DNA of 64,000 nucleotides from Macrobrachium rosenbergii (taxonomy: Eukaryota; Arthropoda; Malacostraca; Decapoda; Palaemonidae). Where the stretch lies: assembly GCF_040412425.1 (NCBI RefSeq), contig NC_089743.1, forward strand, positions 87,069,971 to 87,133,970, read 5' to 3'. Under the pieces are notes generated by a model. That model saw only the letters and a list, made by a program, of their open reading frames with translations, did no database searches and was not told the DNA's origin. The translations under genes and the position numbers were made by a program. Positions 14,916-27,300 of this stretch are shown in pieces; position 1 is the first letter of the stretch, and each line of letters begins with the position of its first letter.

Positions 14916-14998
14916 GCTTGTAATAAAGAATGTTCTTCCTGGTCTTGGCAATATTATTTATCATTAAGCTAAGATTTCCAAGTAGCTGCCCAATTACT

Positions 14999-15005
<7 letters not shown>

Positions 15006-15078
<73 letters not shown>
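15006..15078. repeat. (AT)n
   Basis: About 70 bp of (AT)n. It is followed at about 15108-15240 by an imperfect inverted pair (GCTACGAAGGAAACATGAAG against TTCCTTCGTGGCTGTAAC), then (CA)n and (AT)n at 15262-15364. Confidence 0.9.
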
Positions 15079-15261
15079 GTATATATACGTATATATACGT
15101 GATTATACGAACAAGATGACAGCTACGAAGGAAACATGAAGCAACTGAGATGCTAACTCGCTGTGACCATGTCTTGGTAAAAAGATGGAAGTACTTAGCA
15201 CCTCAGTTGTTTTATCTTTTCCTTCGTGGCTGTAACTTTGTTCATATACACACAAACGCAG

Positions 15262-15370
<109 letters not shown>

Positions 15371-15410
15371 TTTTTATCACACCGTGATTTATATACAATC
15401 ATGAAGCTAC

Positions 15411-15675
15411 AAATGTCGCTTAATATCAAATTCACGCTACCTCGGGAATATCTCCGATGGAGAATTATCACCAAAGGGGGATTTATATCGGTGATAAATG
15501 AATTGGTACCGCCGCCGGAGTGGTAACGTCAACTGGAGTCGCTGAATAGGTCCGTGTCGAGGATTCGTGTCCCGGCGGTACCAATTCATTTATCACCCAT
15601 ATAAATTCCCCTTCGGTGATAATTCTCCATCGAGATATTCCTGAGGTAGCGTGAATTTGATATTAAGCGACATTT
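15411..15675. repeat. Inverted SINE-like pair, family D, copy 1
   Basis: Arms 15411-15518 and 15572-15675 are inverted copies around a 53-bp spacer. Each contains GGTACCAATTCATTTATCAC, CCCTTCGGTGATAATTCTCC and GAGGTAGCGTGAATT, or the complement. (AT)n lies on both outer sides (15286-15364 and 15695-15747). Copies 2 and 3 are at 16270 and 17629. Confidence 0.85.
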
Positions 15676-15688
15676 AACTTCATTTATA

Positions 15689-15747
<59 letters not shown>

Positions 15748-15752
<5 letters not shown>

Positions 15753-16147
15753 GTATATACAATTATAATCATATAATCCTGAAGACGATTAAGGAGTGCT
15801 CTTATGAACCAGACCTTGAAAGTAATCGAAAAGAAAACAATAAAATGACATTAAGCAAAATACGATAAGGAAACTCGCACTGAACTGAACTTCGGAATTT
15901 CCTGAGAAAGAAATACAAAAGATAAAAGATAAGAGTTCATAATAAAAAAAACTGAACTGATAACAAACACAACAACAACAACAACAATAACAGCAACAAC
16001 AGCACATTAATTATTATGATAAAATAATAATTTTATGATTTACCAGGTCAAGTATTGGAGAACATTATGAGATAAGTCCCAGTAACATATTTCTGATTTC
16101 TTAATTTCTAATTAGAAATTGCAAATTTTACTAAGTTTGCAGACTAG
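15748..16147. other. No gene seen
   Basis: AT-rich sequence with a CAA/ACAACA-rich patch at 15965-16005. The frames are low-complexity translations. Confidence 0.5.
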
Positions 16148-16194
16148 TTATATATATATATGTGTGTGTGTGTGTGTATATATACATATATACA

Positions 16195-16268
<74 letters not shown>

Positions 16269-16269
16269 T

Positions 16270-16575
16270 AAGCATTAAGCTACAAACGTCCTTTAATATG
16301 CAATTCGTTCTACCTCGGAAATAATATATTTTCATATATGTTACCCGAAGGGGAATTTTTAGTTGATAATAAGTTCGTCGTCTCGTGGGCTCGAACCACG
16401 GGAGACAAGAACTCAGGACTACAGTGACGCGATTTTAACCACCGTGTGGTTAAAATCGAGAGACGACGAACTTATTATCAACTAAAAAATTCCCCTTCGG
16501 ATAACATATATGAAAATATATTATTTCCGAGGTAGAGCGAATTGGATATTAAAGGACGTTTGTAGCTTAATGCTT
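16270..16575. repeat. Inverted SINE-like pair, family D, copy 2
   Basis: Arms 16270-16385 and 16458-16575 are inverted copies. The centre holds a B-box-like GGGCTCGAACCACGG, the complement of a tRNA GGTTCGAGCCC, and a nested hairpin CGATTTTAACCAC/GTGGTTAAAATCG at 16430-16458. (AT)n lies on the left, and GAATCATGGTGATGTGATAA follows the right arm as in copy 3. Confidence 0.85.
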
Positions 16576-16639
16576 GTATATGAATCATGGTGATGTGATA
16601 AAAAAAATTCATGCATATATATATACATATATATATAAG

Positions 16640-17087
16640 ACTAGTTTAGCGTCAATTCTTGTATTCATACATTCACCATGTACGAATTTCCATACATACC
16701 AGGCTATATAAAACTCTGTATGAGTATGAAGGTTCGCACAAATTTGATATTATGAATATCATGCATTTCGTATCTAAACATCGCAGCTATTGGATGAATT
16801 AATATACTTTTTAAGACAATTTTGTAACTACATTAAAATAAAACAAAAAATGAAACGTGAAGTAGTTCAGGTTCTGTATGAAAACTTTTTTCTAACCTTT
16901 ATATTAAAAACTACTAGAAATGCATTGAAATATATATGTATATTCAATTACATAAGAAATATAAATCTGTACTCAATTAAATGTCTCAACTTTCAGTTCG
17001 AAATTACATTTGAAATGCCGGATTAGTATCTAGCATTTTCCAGTGCGATTAATATATCATAGAACACTTAAATATGAAATATATTTT
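16640..17087. other. No gene seen
   Basis: AT-rich anonymous DNA. The 78-residue frame at 16790-17026 has an AT-driven composition (Lys, Ile, Asn, Phe) and no recognisable motif. Confidence 0.45.
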
Positions 17088-17105
17088 CATTATTATTATT
17101 ATTAC

Positions 17106-17157
<52 letters not shown>

Positions 17158-17240
17158 CAGATGAAACCTAATCATATGGAACGAGACCACCACAGGGCCA
17201 TTGACTTGAAATTCAAGCTTCCAAAGAATATGTTGTTCAT
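17088..17240 (-). mobile_element. 3' end of dispersed repeat with (AAT)n tail, family F
   Basis: (ATT)n at 17088-17155 is the tail. It is joined to CATATGGAACGAGACCACCA and GGCCATTGACTTGAAATTCAAGCTTCCAAAGAATATG, read on minus. The same unit with an (AAT)n tail occurs on plus at 25690, 45268 and 58440, so this is a retroposed family with a simple-repeat tail, probably a LINE 3' end. Confidence 0.7.
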
Positions 17241-17366
17241 TAGGAAGACATATAAATAAATAAAAAAAAAAAAGATTGAGCCCTGACTGTTTAAACTGTT
17301 TTCATGACTGATGACAATGGTATTACATTACATAGCACTACATCACTACAATGTATTTCGCTAATT

Positions 17367-17628
<262 letters not shown>

Positions 17629-17631
<3 letters not shown>

Positions 17632-17920
17632 CATTAAGCTACAGATGTCGCTTAATATCCAATTCGCTCTACCTCTGAAATAATATTTGTATATATATGT
17701 AAACCGAAGGTGAATTCGTCGCCGCATCGGCTCGAACCACCGAACACGCAAACTCGCGATGTCCAGTGACGCCTTAGCCTATTCGGCTGTTAAGAGAGGT
17801 ATATAAGTAGGTCCCGACTCTCGGCTACAAATCCCCTTTGGTTTACATACATATACATATATTATTTCAGAGGTAGAGTGAATTGAATATTAAACGACAT
17901 TTGTAGCTTAATGCTTGTAT
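17629..17920. repeat. Inverted SINE-like pair, family D, copy 3
   Basis: Arms 17629-17715 and 17835-17920 are inverted copies (TTAAGCTACAGATGTCGC against the complement of GACATTTGTAGCTTAA). The 120-bp centre contains a tRNA-like B-box complement, CGGCTCGAACCACCG. The right arm ends GAATCACGGTGATGTGATAA and then (AT)n (17948-18044). Confidence 0.85.
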
Positions 17921-17944
17921 GTGAATCACGGTGATGTGATAAAA

Positions 17945-18048
<104 letters not shown>

Positions 18049-18177
18049 ACATATAGTTCCTCACACGATCGTGATTTTTTAAAGGACGATTATTTTCTAA
18101 AGGACGTTTTATTTATTTATATATATATAACTTAAGAACATTTCCAATTTCTAGGAAATCAGAAATATGTTACTGGA

Positions 18178-18425
18178 ACTTACGTTACAGTGGTTATGAC
18201 GTTCGCCTAACCAATGAGAGGACTCTGGTTTGTGCACCAGGCAGAGGGGGAGAGTTTTACGCAAACAAGATTAAATTCTATAGTGCTTCCGTTCACCTTT
18301 GCAGTGAATTCTGTACCTGAGAGTAAGTCAGTTATGGAGGATCGCAATCAGGGTAGAGAAGGGAATTGAGGTTGGTGGGCCCAACCTAAATAAGGCTTTA
18401 ACCATGATTTTTTGCATCTAATTTC

Positions 18426-18430
<5 letters not shown>
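18178..18430 (+). mobile_element. Possible tRNA-derived SINE
   Basis: ACAGTGGTTATGACGTTCGC resembles an A-box region and CTCTGGTTTGTGCACCAG a decayed B box. The body ends GGGCCCAACCTAAATAAGG before an (AT)n tail (18432-18535). No second copy was found in the window, so the call rests on the promoter-like boxes only. Confidence 0.4.
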
Positions 18431-18510
<80 letters not shown>

Positions 18511-18978
18511 ATACACATATATATATATATATGGAAATGAACACATGATTCATTTTCCCTTTAAATCAACTACATAAGCATTAGAATTCTCGAAATGCTT
18601 CAGGTTTCCCTAACTCCTAGGGATTTCTCCCCTTCAGGAAACTGTTCTGAAGTCTACCACCCTAACCTTTCTTCTCTCATTGCCATTAGCTTGTTTTCTC
18701 CTGAGCTGAGATAAAAAAAAAAAGACAAAAAAAGGCCATTTTTTCGCCTGTCCCGCTGACAAGAAAAAACGAGGTCTACCAGGCGACTGAAACGTGCCTT
18801 CGGTAACAACAGCCACTGAACCATGACATTTGGGACTCGCTCTCTGGGTGGGGGGAAGGGGAGGTACACAGTTGGAGAACGCCGCTGCTGACCTTGGTCT
18901 AGCGTCCGGAGTCAGAATCCGTTTTCAGCGCAGCGTTCACGTTCATTTTTTCTTCGTTTTATTGAAAGACTTCGGCGC

Positions 18979-18986
18979 TATATAAA
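18979..18986 (+). promoter_or_regulatory. TATA box of CSP gene B
   Basis: TATATAAA about 30 bp upstream of TGCAGT (near 19010), a likely initiator. The preceding TTGAAAGACTTCGGCGC resembles TGAAAGACATTTCC upstream of the TATA box at 33874. Upstream DNA at 18541-18960 shows no gene. Confidence 0.75.
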
Positions 18987-19009
18987 CCTGGGTCCTTGTG
19001 AGGAATGAT

Positions 19010-19081
19010 GCAGTGCATCCAGTGAGGAAGTCGAAGAATCTTAGAGATTTTGTAAAGTCTGATACTGCTTTGGAATCCCCG
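19010..19081 (+). other. Noncoding exon 1 of CSP gene B (predicted)
   Basis: The leader exon ends at a strong donor, CCCCG|GTGAGT (GT at 19082). Intron 1 (19082-20283) joins it to the acceptor ACACTCAACAG at 20283. The layout copies gene A. Within the intron only poly-T (19264-19282) and a G run (19321-19329) stand out. Confidence 0.55.
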
Positions 19082-20290
19082 GTGAGTGATTATATACAAG
19101 TTTCGACTTTACTTTCGTTCTCGTACCAGTGCATTCAGAGCCGTGCGTTGTGTTTTTAATAACAAAACACAATAATCTGTGGATAACCAGGTAGACATTA
19201 TGCTGTTTTATTAAGAGAATAAGAAAGGGAACTCTTTCTGTTTACGTTAGAAGATTCACTCAGTTTTTTTTTTTTTTTTTTTACTATCATTCTTCCGGAC
19301 TTGCGGTGTGTGTGTTGGTCGGGGGGGGGTAGCCCCTTCATGCTTTGGGTACGGCCTTGAGTGTATATCATTCTTACTTCCTTCCGTAACCTGAGACAGC
19401 TAAACAGTTAAATTAATGTTCAGGTAAACGATCAGTATATATTATTAAAACCGTGCTCATCATTGATGTCATGATTTGATTATGAACTGAATTATATGCT
19501 AATGAATCATTTACCAAGCACAACGTCTGAATTTCGAAAATCAACTGAAGCAAAATACAAAATCTCTTTTGTAAAATAATACGGAGTAAGCCTCTGCCTG
19601 TTCCAATAGAGATAGAAAACCTTTTCATCAAGTCATAGAAGCTTTCGGACTTCCAAAATTACTGAGAAAATAAAGGTAGAAATGGCAGTATAGCTAAACT
19701 AAGAAAAGACGATTAACTTACTTGAATACACATGGATAAGGTTTTTTCAGTCTCTACAGTGATTTCCACTAAAACTGTTAAAATACTCTTATATTTCATC
19801 CGGCGGAAACAAACTTTTCTCTTCTAACTGATGAACCTTCAGTTAAAAGCAAATTGAAGTACAGTTCTAACAGTATTATAAACTGTATTTCCAAGTTTCC
19901 TCAAAGGGGGAAGTCCCGATATTGAAACCTAACTGGTGAACATTAAAAGGTGGATTGAGTTTTATTGTTTACTCTTCAATTTCTTCAAACAGGAGTCAAA
20001 CCATGTAGTTATGACAGATCAACTCTTGCGTTACTCGAACGATTTGCCGTTTCTCTTTCCTGCACTTCTTCATAACCTAACTGATGAACATTACGAGGTT
20101 GAAAGATAATTATCATTTGCTTCTAAATTTCTTCAAATGGGAGTCAAACCAAACATCACGACTGATCAAGTTTTGTGTAACGAATGACTTGTTCTTTTCC
20201 TAATTTCATCATGTCCAATTCATAGCCTCTAGAGCAATTTGAATTCATTCAAAATAAGCAAATCTGACGAACACACTCAACAGGTCAAAG

Positions 20291-22819
20291 ATGCAGGGTC
20301 GATTTGCCGTGGTCATTTTCATGGTCATCGTGGGTGCCATCGACGCGAGGCAAATTCGGCAGACGAAGGAGGTGCCGAAAGCCATCCAGTTGCTGAGACA
20401 ACCTCTGACCTCCATTTCCCTGAGAGAAATGTACAACAACATGAACAACAACAACACTGTCACCTTCTACACGAACTGTGTCACCGGTGGCACCTGTGAC
20501 AGAGTCGGGGCTGCTCTTAGACGTAAGTACTGAAGTGGGTTTGAGACTGTGTTACTCATTTCTGTCTGGGATGTAAGTAAATTTAGGCTCAAGTTGATAA
20601 CCTCTGGCAAAAGATGCAGTTTGTGTACCCTTGACGTAAGTACAGAAGTGGTTCTGAGACTGTTACTCATTTGTATCTGGGATGTAGGTAGATTTAGGCT
20701 CAAGTTGATAACCTCTGGCAAAAGATACAGTTTGTGTGCCCTAGACATAAGTACAGAAGTGGGTTTGAGACTGTGTTACTCATTGGTATCTGGGATGTAA
20801 GTAGATTTAGGCTCAAGTTGATAACCTCTGGCAAAAGATACAGTTTGTGTGCCCTAGGCATAAGTACAGAAGTAAGTTTGAGACTGTGTTACTCATTTGT
20901 ATCTGGGATGTAAGTAGATTTAGGCTCAAGTTGAAAGCCTCTGGCAAAAGATGCAGTTTGTGTGCCCTAGGCATAAGTACAGAAGTGGGTTTGAGACTGT
21001 GTCACTCATTTCTGTCTGGGATGTAAGTAGATTTAGGCTCAAGTTGATAACCTCTGGCAAAAGATACAGTTTGTGTGCCCTAGGCATAAGTACAGAAGTA
21101 GGTTTGAGACTGTGTTACTCATTTGTATCTGGAATGTAAGTAGATTTAGGCTCAAGTTGATAGCCTCTGGCAAAAGATGCAGTTTGTGTGCCCTAGACAT
21201 AAGTACAGAAGTGGGTTTGAGACTGTTTTACTCATTGGTATCTGGGATGTAAGTAGATTTAGGCTCAAATTGATAACCTCTGGCAACAGATGGAGTTTGT
21301 GTGCCCTAGACATAAGTACAGAAGTGGGTTTGAGACTGTGTTACTCATTTGTATCTGGGATGTAAGTAGATTTAGGCTCAAACTGATAACCTCTGGCAAA
21401 AGATGCAGTTTGTGTGCCCTAGGCATAAGTACAGAAGTAGGTTTGAGACTGTGTTACTCATTTGTATCTGGGATGTAAGTAGATTTAGGCTCAAGTTGAT
21501 AGCCTCTGGCAAAAGATGGGGTTTGTGTGCCCTAGACATAAGTACAGAAGTGGGTTTGAGACTGTGTTACTCATTGGTATCTGGGATGTAAGTAGATTTA
21601 GGCTCAAATTGATAACCTCTGGCAAAAGATGCAGTTTGTGTGCCCTAGACATAAGTACAGAAGTGGGTTTGAGACTGTGTTACTCATTTGTATCTGGGAT
21701 GTAAGTAGATTTAGGCTCAAATTGATAACCTCTGGCAAAAGATGCAGTTTGTGTGCCCTAGGCATAAGTACTGTGCCCTAGACATAAGTACAGAAGTGGG
21801 TTTGAGACTGTGTTACTCATTTGTATCTGGGATGTAAGTAGATTTTGGCTCAAGTTGATAACCTCTGGCAAAAGATGCAGTTTGTGTGCCCTAGGTATAA
21901 GTACAGAAGTGGGTTTGAGACTGTGTTACTCATTTGTATCTGTGACGTAAGTAGATTTAGACTCAAGTTGATAACATCTGGCAAAAGATGGAGTTTGTGT
22001 GCTCTAGACATAAGTACAGAAGTGGGTTTGAGGCTGTGTTACCCATTAATGTCTGGAATGTAAGTAGATTTTGGCTCAAGTTGATAACCTCTGGTAAAAG
22101 ATGAGGTTTGTGTGTCCTAGGCATAAGTACAGAAGTGGATCTGAGACTATGTTACTTATGTCTCAAATGTAAGCAGATTTAGGCTCAAGTTGATAACCAC
22201 TGGCAAAAGATGGAGTTTGTGTACTCTAGACATAAGTACAGAAGTGGGTTTAAGACTGTGTTACTCATTTGTATCTGGGATGTAAGTAGATTTAGGCCTA
22301 AGAGTATCACCGCTTGCAAAATATGGAGTTTGTGAGCCCTAGACATAAGTAGAGAAGTAGGTCTTGGTACACAATGCTCATTTAGTAGAAAGACTAGTTT
22401 TCTAGGAGTTATTTAACTGGTTACTTTTTTTCTGCTAATATCATGAAGCAGAATGACTTCAGTTCTGAGAACTTAAAATGGCAGAGGAGAGCATTAATTT
22501 ATAATATTTGTATATATCTGTTAGTATTAACATTCCCTTTTTTTGACAGTGATGTAGGTATAGTTGAGGAATTCTAGATAATTCTGACACAAGGATAACA
22601 TTACAACACATGTTATTTGGCGCAATTTCCCCTTCCCCTTCAGATTTTCTGGTTGACCTCATTCCGGGACAAGACATCTGTAATGGATGTAACCCATGTG
22701 AGAGAGAACGTGTCCAGTACGTGTTGGATACCATGAAGGAGCAGTATCCCGAACAAGCCTGCAAAGTCCAAACGACTCTTCAGAAGCCCATTTTTAGTGG
22801 GGGCAACCCATGTGCCTAG
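20291..22819 (+). CDS. Chemosensory protein (OS-D/A10 family), gene B
   Basis: Two coding exons, 20291-20522 and 22644-22819, encode 135 residues of a secreted ligand-binding CSP. Residues 1-19 are the signal peptide (hydrophobic core VVIFMVIVGAI, ending DA). Family cysteines are C63, C69, C90 and C93 (C-x5-C-x20-C-x2-C, one residue shorter in the first loop than gene A). Extra cysteines C96, C117 and C134 match those of gene A. Shared blocks include ISLREM, NTVTFYT, TCDRVG and IPGQ. The phase-1 intron follows Arg77 (AGA C|GTAAGT), the same position as in gene A, and the acceptor is CCCCTTCAG. The start is the first ATG, eight bases after the exon-2 acceptor. Intron 2 (2,121 bp) is almost filled by a 113-bp tandem array. 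There is no AATAAA; AATAAG at about 22838 is the nearest candidate. Confidence 0.93.
20523..22360 (+). repeat. 113-bp tandem array starting at the CSP gene B splice donor
   Basis: About 16 copies of a 113-bp unit (for example, starts at 21177, 21290, 21403 and 21516 are exactly 113 apart). Each unit includes AAGTACAGAAGTGGGTTTGA, ATCTGGGATGTAAGTAGATT and CTCAAGTTGATAACCTCTGG. The first unit begins with the real donor, GACGTAAGTACTGAAGTGG. Later copies read GACATAAGTAC or GGCATAAGTAC, so the GT is lost, but most retain a second donor-like ATGTAAGTA. One copy has an internal insertion near 21770. Edge copies (22130-22360) are more diverged. Confidence 0.95.
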
Positions 22820-22859
22820 TTCTAAAGCCTATTTTTAAATAAGAGATTACTATTTTTTA

Positions 22860-24522
22860 TTTTGAGTTTATTTATCCCCAGAGTTTTTAACGCTTTGTCT
22901 GGTCACAAAGATTCAAATCTAACAACACTGCTTCCGTAGGTTTCAAGAAATCATCATGTTCCAGTTTCATAACTGTCATCCCATCACCTGGTTAGAAAAT
23001 GCAGCTTTGTCACACAAAACATCCAGATAGCCAACACATGGTATAGGCCTATGTCAGTTTGTCATGATTCGATGCCTTTGTTCTAAATGAACAAATAGGA
23101 TAAGACCATACGATTGAAGTACTCGTTTTTTAGTTCCTAAGCAGTGTAAAAAGAAAATCTGAGGTAAACTTGAAAGGGGCACCATTGGGTTTTTGGAAAT
23201 GTCGAGAGAAAAGGAATGTTTGCAGAGTTAATGTTTGGCATAGAATATCTGAGGCTTCGCTCCCTTGACTAGACAGTAAAACAGATGGGGTGACCAAACT
23301 AACATTTACCACGAGTGAGAGAATACTTCATTAAAGCTCAAGATTTGTGCCTCAGTGGCCAGGTTATGATCTTGGCATCACAAGCCTCTGCATAACCAGA
23401 GCTTTGGAAAACAGGGCAGCAATTCCTAGACAGAAAATCAAGAAGAATGCTCGACTGCCACAAAATCCTCTGCAAGGTCCAAAACCGGAGTGACTCAGGT
23501 CGATGTCTTCCAGTTGAGAATTGGTGTTTGTGTTCACGTCGGGCAACAATAGCCAGAATTGCCTGTTGTTCTGTAAACTGACGATAGTTACTTATTCTAG
23601 GGTGACATTCTGTTGATCAAGAACATTTTTGTTGACCAAGTTGGCCTTTGACACCACACATACCATCATACTGAATCGCTTCCCTTTCTTTATGAATATT
23701 CAAAATATGGAGCTTGAGAGTACTTACTAAATACATTAATCGATCCTCTGTGACAAAACTCCTCCACGCGAGCATATTGTCATATCCTTACATAAGACTG
23801 ATTTAGCTCATGCGTTCATACATACAGTACATCGACTTATTTCCCTTACAAGTACGCGTAAACAATCAGCTTGCATGAATGCGTGCTCACATTCAAACAG
23901 AGATGTTTAAGAACATACTAATGCATAGGCCTATATCTCAGAGTGTATCAGTCTACCAAAAATCAGTAGCCTTTATCTTGAAATTACTCACATATGTATC
24001 CCATACAATATGAACAAAAGGAAATATACATTTTCCATGTAAAACATTCGTCTAAAGCTTAGTTTCACTCTGAATTCACAATGATTTCTCTCCGTGTTCT
24101 GCAAAAGCAACAATCATGGACAACACAAATGTGCATTAAAGAAATTAAATACGACACTGAAAACTGCAAATATATGCAATGACTGGCATATTAAAAGTAC
24201 ATGTTACGTTGGCGAAAAATTTCACTCTCTGCCCATCTAAGCATAAACAATCTTTCAAATAAAGAAGTAAGTTAACGACACTATAACATTTTTAAAATAT
24301 AAATAAATGCGTTGTCAACTTTTTTAGTTTAAAGAATAACATTTCAGCAAACAAAGAATGGTAATTCGTACAAGATGAACACGACATTTTTTTTTATATA
24401 AGTTCATGTCTTTGTACCCTAGAAATTCGAGATACATTGATACATTTGTCATACTCGGATAGCTCACTATTAAAAAAAAGTTTCCAAATATACGATCAGT
24501 GTGTTTAATGAGAAATCCCTGC

Positions 24523-24575
<53 letters not shown>

Positions 24576-24957
24576 TCCTAGAAATTTTGAAATAAGCAAC
24601 GTGATGCCTCAAAGAAAAAACGAAAGAAAGAAAACCTCTTCATTTATTAGCTGTAATATGATTGCTGCGTGTGCCGGCACAACGCCCGCCCCGCCCTTAA
24701 TAATCTACTTCTATTATTAGGTATTAAAGAGGCAACGACCAAAGGTAAAACTCAAATTCAGAAAGTTCAAGCCGTAACGTAGATTTACAATCTGAATTTT
24801 AAACAAAAAAATAGAAAGGTTTCTTCATCGACATGCTTCAAATTTTTAGGCAAAGCATTAGTAATTGAAGTCAATCCTTCAACGCTTATTTCTACATAAT
24901 ACACGCCACTAAGGTTGCTCTCAATCGTATAGCCAATATCCTTATACCGAAAAGTTT
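22860..24957. other. No gene seen
   Basis: Anonymous DNA downstream of CSP gene B. (CT)n at 24529-24571 is the only clear repeat. Short frames on both strands lack splice context or recognisable motifs. Confidence 0.5.
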
Positions 24958-25196
24958 TTCCTGACGAGTCGGTAGAGTTGTGGCCCTTAGGCCTCGATAG
25001 GCCCAACGAAGAGTTCGACTCTGCGATGGAAGTTAATTTCGCCATAATGGTTCGATTCCACAATAAGCTGTAGTTCCTTGCTGAGTAACTAACACTGGTT
25101 CTTGAAGCCACGTTAAATAAGTCTAATTCTTTCGCCCAGCTCCAGGAGCTGTTAACCAGCCAGTGGTCTGGCAAAACTGGCGTATACTTAACTCTC
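24958..25196 (+). mobile_element. SINE family A, full length, diverged
   Basis: Plus orientation. The head GACGAGTCGGTAGAGTTGTG and the B-box-like AGAGTTCGACTCTG are followed by the body (GGTTCGATTCCACAATAAGC) and the 3' end GCGTATACTTAACTCTCC. It has several indels compared with the copy at 3899. Confidence 0.8.
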
Positions 25197-25689
25197 CTTA
25201 TACTCGTAGCTACTTAATTTCAATCTGAGATCCCCAGAAGGTTTTTTTGTTTACAGATAATGAAAATATTATACACTTAGTTTTAACTACATTCACTGTA
25301 AGACTAAGTTTTAGTATCACGGGTTATTCACTTTCCACATCTCAAAATTACACATCGGCATTTGCATTTCTTTGTATCGTACTATCAAATACAACTTGAA
25401 TAAAAAGGGAGACCGACCCAGCTGGACGCAAACTCAACTCCAATCAACCTCAGTATACAGGTATATATCAGTATAGAAACAGCAAATTAGAGAACAAATA
25501 TATTTAAGAAATCCACATAAACGCTCCCTCCCTCTTCATTGTGGAGACACTAAAACCCAACTACTGATTAAGTTTTAAAATCTACTTACATTTTTATCTT
25601 TTTATTTAGTAATTTAGTTTTCCTTATCTAATGACTGATCTCTCCTTTCTGTACTTCCTATTACCTTCTGTTGCTTCTTTCAAATGAAC

Positions 25690-25766
25690 ACCATATTCTT
25701 TGGGAGACTGAATTTCAAGTCAGTGGTCTCAGTGGGTTTGTTCCATATGACTAGGGTTCATCTTCG

Positions 25767-25809
<43 letters not shown>

Positions 25810-25810
25810 T
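25690..25810 (+). mobile_element. Family F 3' end with (AAT)n tail
   Basis: GAACACCATATTCTTTGGGA, then TGAATTTCAAGTCAGTGG, then TTCCATATGACTAGGGTTCATCTTC and (AAT)n at 25767-25810. It is the plus-strand equivalent of 17088-17240. Confidence 0.7.
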
Positions 25811-26878
25811 TTTATTTCCTTTCAAGTTCCAAAGTTCGATACTGATCTGCCATCATTATATCAGCAGGGTTTATCCGAGATGTAAGAAGATGATGAGGCG
25901 AGGTCCCTGGCAGGCTGCCGGGAGGCATACGTTCCCCAACAGTATTATGGTTCAGCCAGACGAGTGAGAACGGGTGAGCGCTCAGTCTTTTGTTTGTTTT
26001 TACTGTAATCCCCAACGAACTTGTACTAGACATGCCGTAACAATCATTGGACAATTATTTTGTGCTTAGTAGACATATTGAAACTATTTTCAAGAAGATC
26101 CTATGGTTAGTTTTTTAAGATATGGCGTCCCGCTTTCCTCAGGGAAGGTCCCGGACCATAATACAGTTGGTGAATAGTGACATCACATGGCTAGGTTGGG
26201 AGCGAGCATTTAAACGGACTTTGTTTTTGTTGATATTAGAATTATTTATTCATAAACTTACATATAAAATACAATCTGAACATTGGAAATGGAAACCAAA
26301 AGAAAAGGCACTTAAGAAAATAACACAAATCTTATTTATATATCGTTTAAAACTCCCTTATTACTGCCTTAATTCTTCCAAATGTTTATTATAAATTGCT
26401 GAACTATTTTTTTTCATTTTTTGACCACCTTTACGTTGCAGAGTTTGCTTCCCTTTTAAGCTGAATATTTTCATTCTAAAACAAATTCTGTATCTATAAA
26501 AAATAACTAATTATATCCTCCGGAACATCAACATTTTTGTCCTTGGCAATATGAAGGCTGCATACAGCCGTAACGCCATGGCAAGTTTTGAAGAACTCTT
26601 CCCTAGGTCGCAGATCTTTTTGAGATTGTACAGAAGGTCTATATAATATTTTCTCTTTACATATAAGATCCAATCCTCACTTGTTCCATCTGTATCAGCT
26701 GAAGCTAACTGTGGATACTTATTCCTAAACGTATGTGCTATGAATCCTCCCAAATAACTTACTCATTTTCTATCATAGAATCTGGTTCTCTCTCCATTGA
26801 ATTTCCCATGACTTCCTCATTCTTAGTGTCGCTGCGGTTACAGGTAGGAGACGTTTCTCATGAGATATGCAGAAGTTG
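25811..26878. other. No gene seen
   Basis: Includes a minus-strand frame at 26511-26753 (80 residues) with fairly even composition but no start context, splice sites or recognised motif. CTAGACATGCCGTAAC (26026-26041) recurs at 48472, so part of this may be an old dispersed repeat. Confidence 0.4.

Positions 26879-27296
<418 letters not shown>

Positions 27297-27300
<4 letters not shown>

Larger units (their letters stand above)
13459..14970. mobile_element. Head-to-head pair of Penelope-like element ends
   Basis: Arms 13459-14175 (copy on minus) and 14257-14970 (copy on plus) are near-perfect inverted repeats of about 715 bp around an 81-bp spacer. Both encode the C-terminal GIY-YIG endonuclease region of a Penelope-like retroelement. 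The plus copy (ORF from 14188) shows FCNPFTIRSLLREKPTLP, then VVYLFTCSQCGLRYVGSSSC and HRILEHRGLS, i.e. a C-x2-C with downstream H-x4-H and the Y...YVG core. Downstream of a frame break, KKMKPELNNNSSGIQL is shared. The minus copy has a stop inside the C-x2-C. The RT domain is absent. A shared AT-rich 3' UTR follows in both arms. Confidence 0.85.

Noticed and set aside
20549..22063. Series of 62-residue frames (CALDISTEVGLRLCYS...) in the 113-bp array
   Set aside because: They arise because the unit happens to be open over two frames. They lie inside the CSP gene B intron and end at fixed stops.
26511..26753. 80-residue minus frame (KYPQLASADTDGTSED...)
   Set aside because: No recognisable domain and no splice or promoter context.
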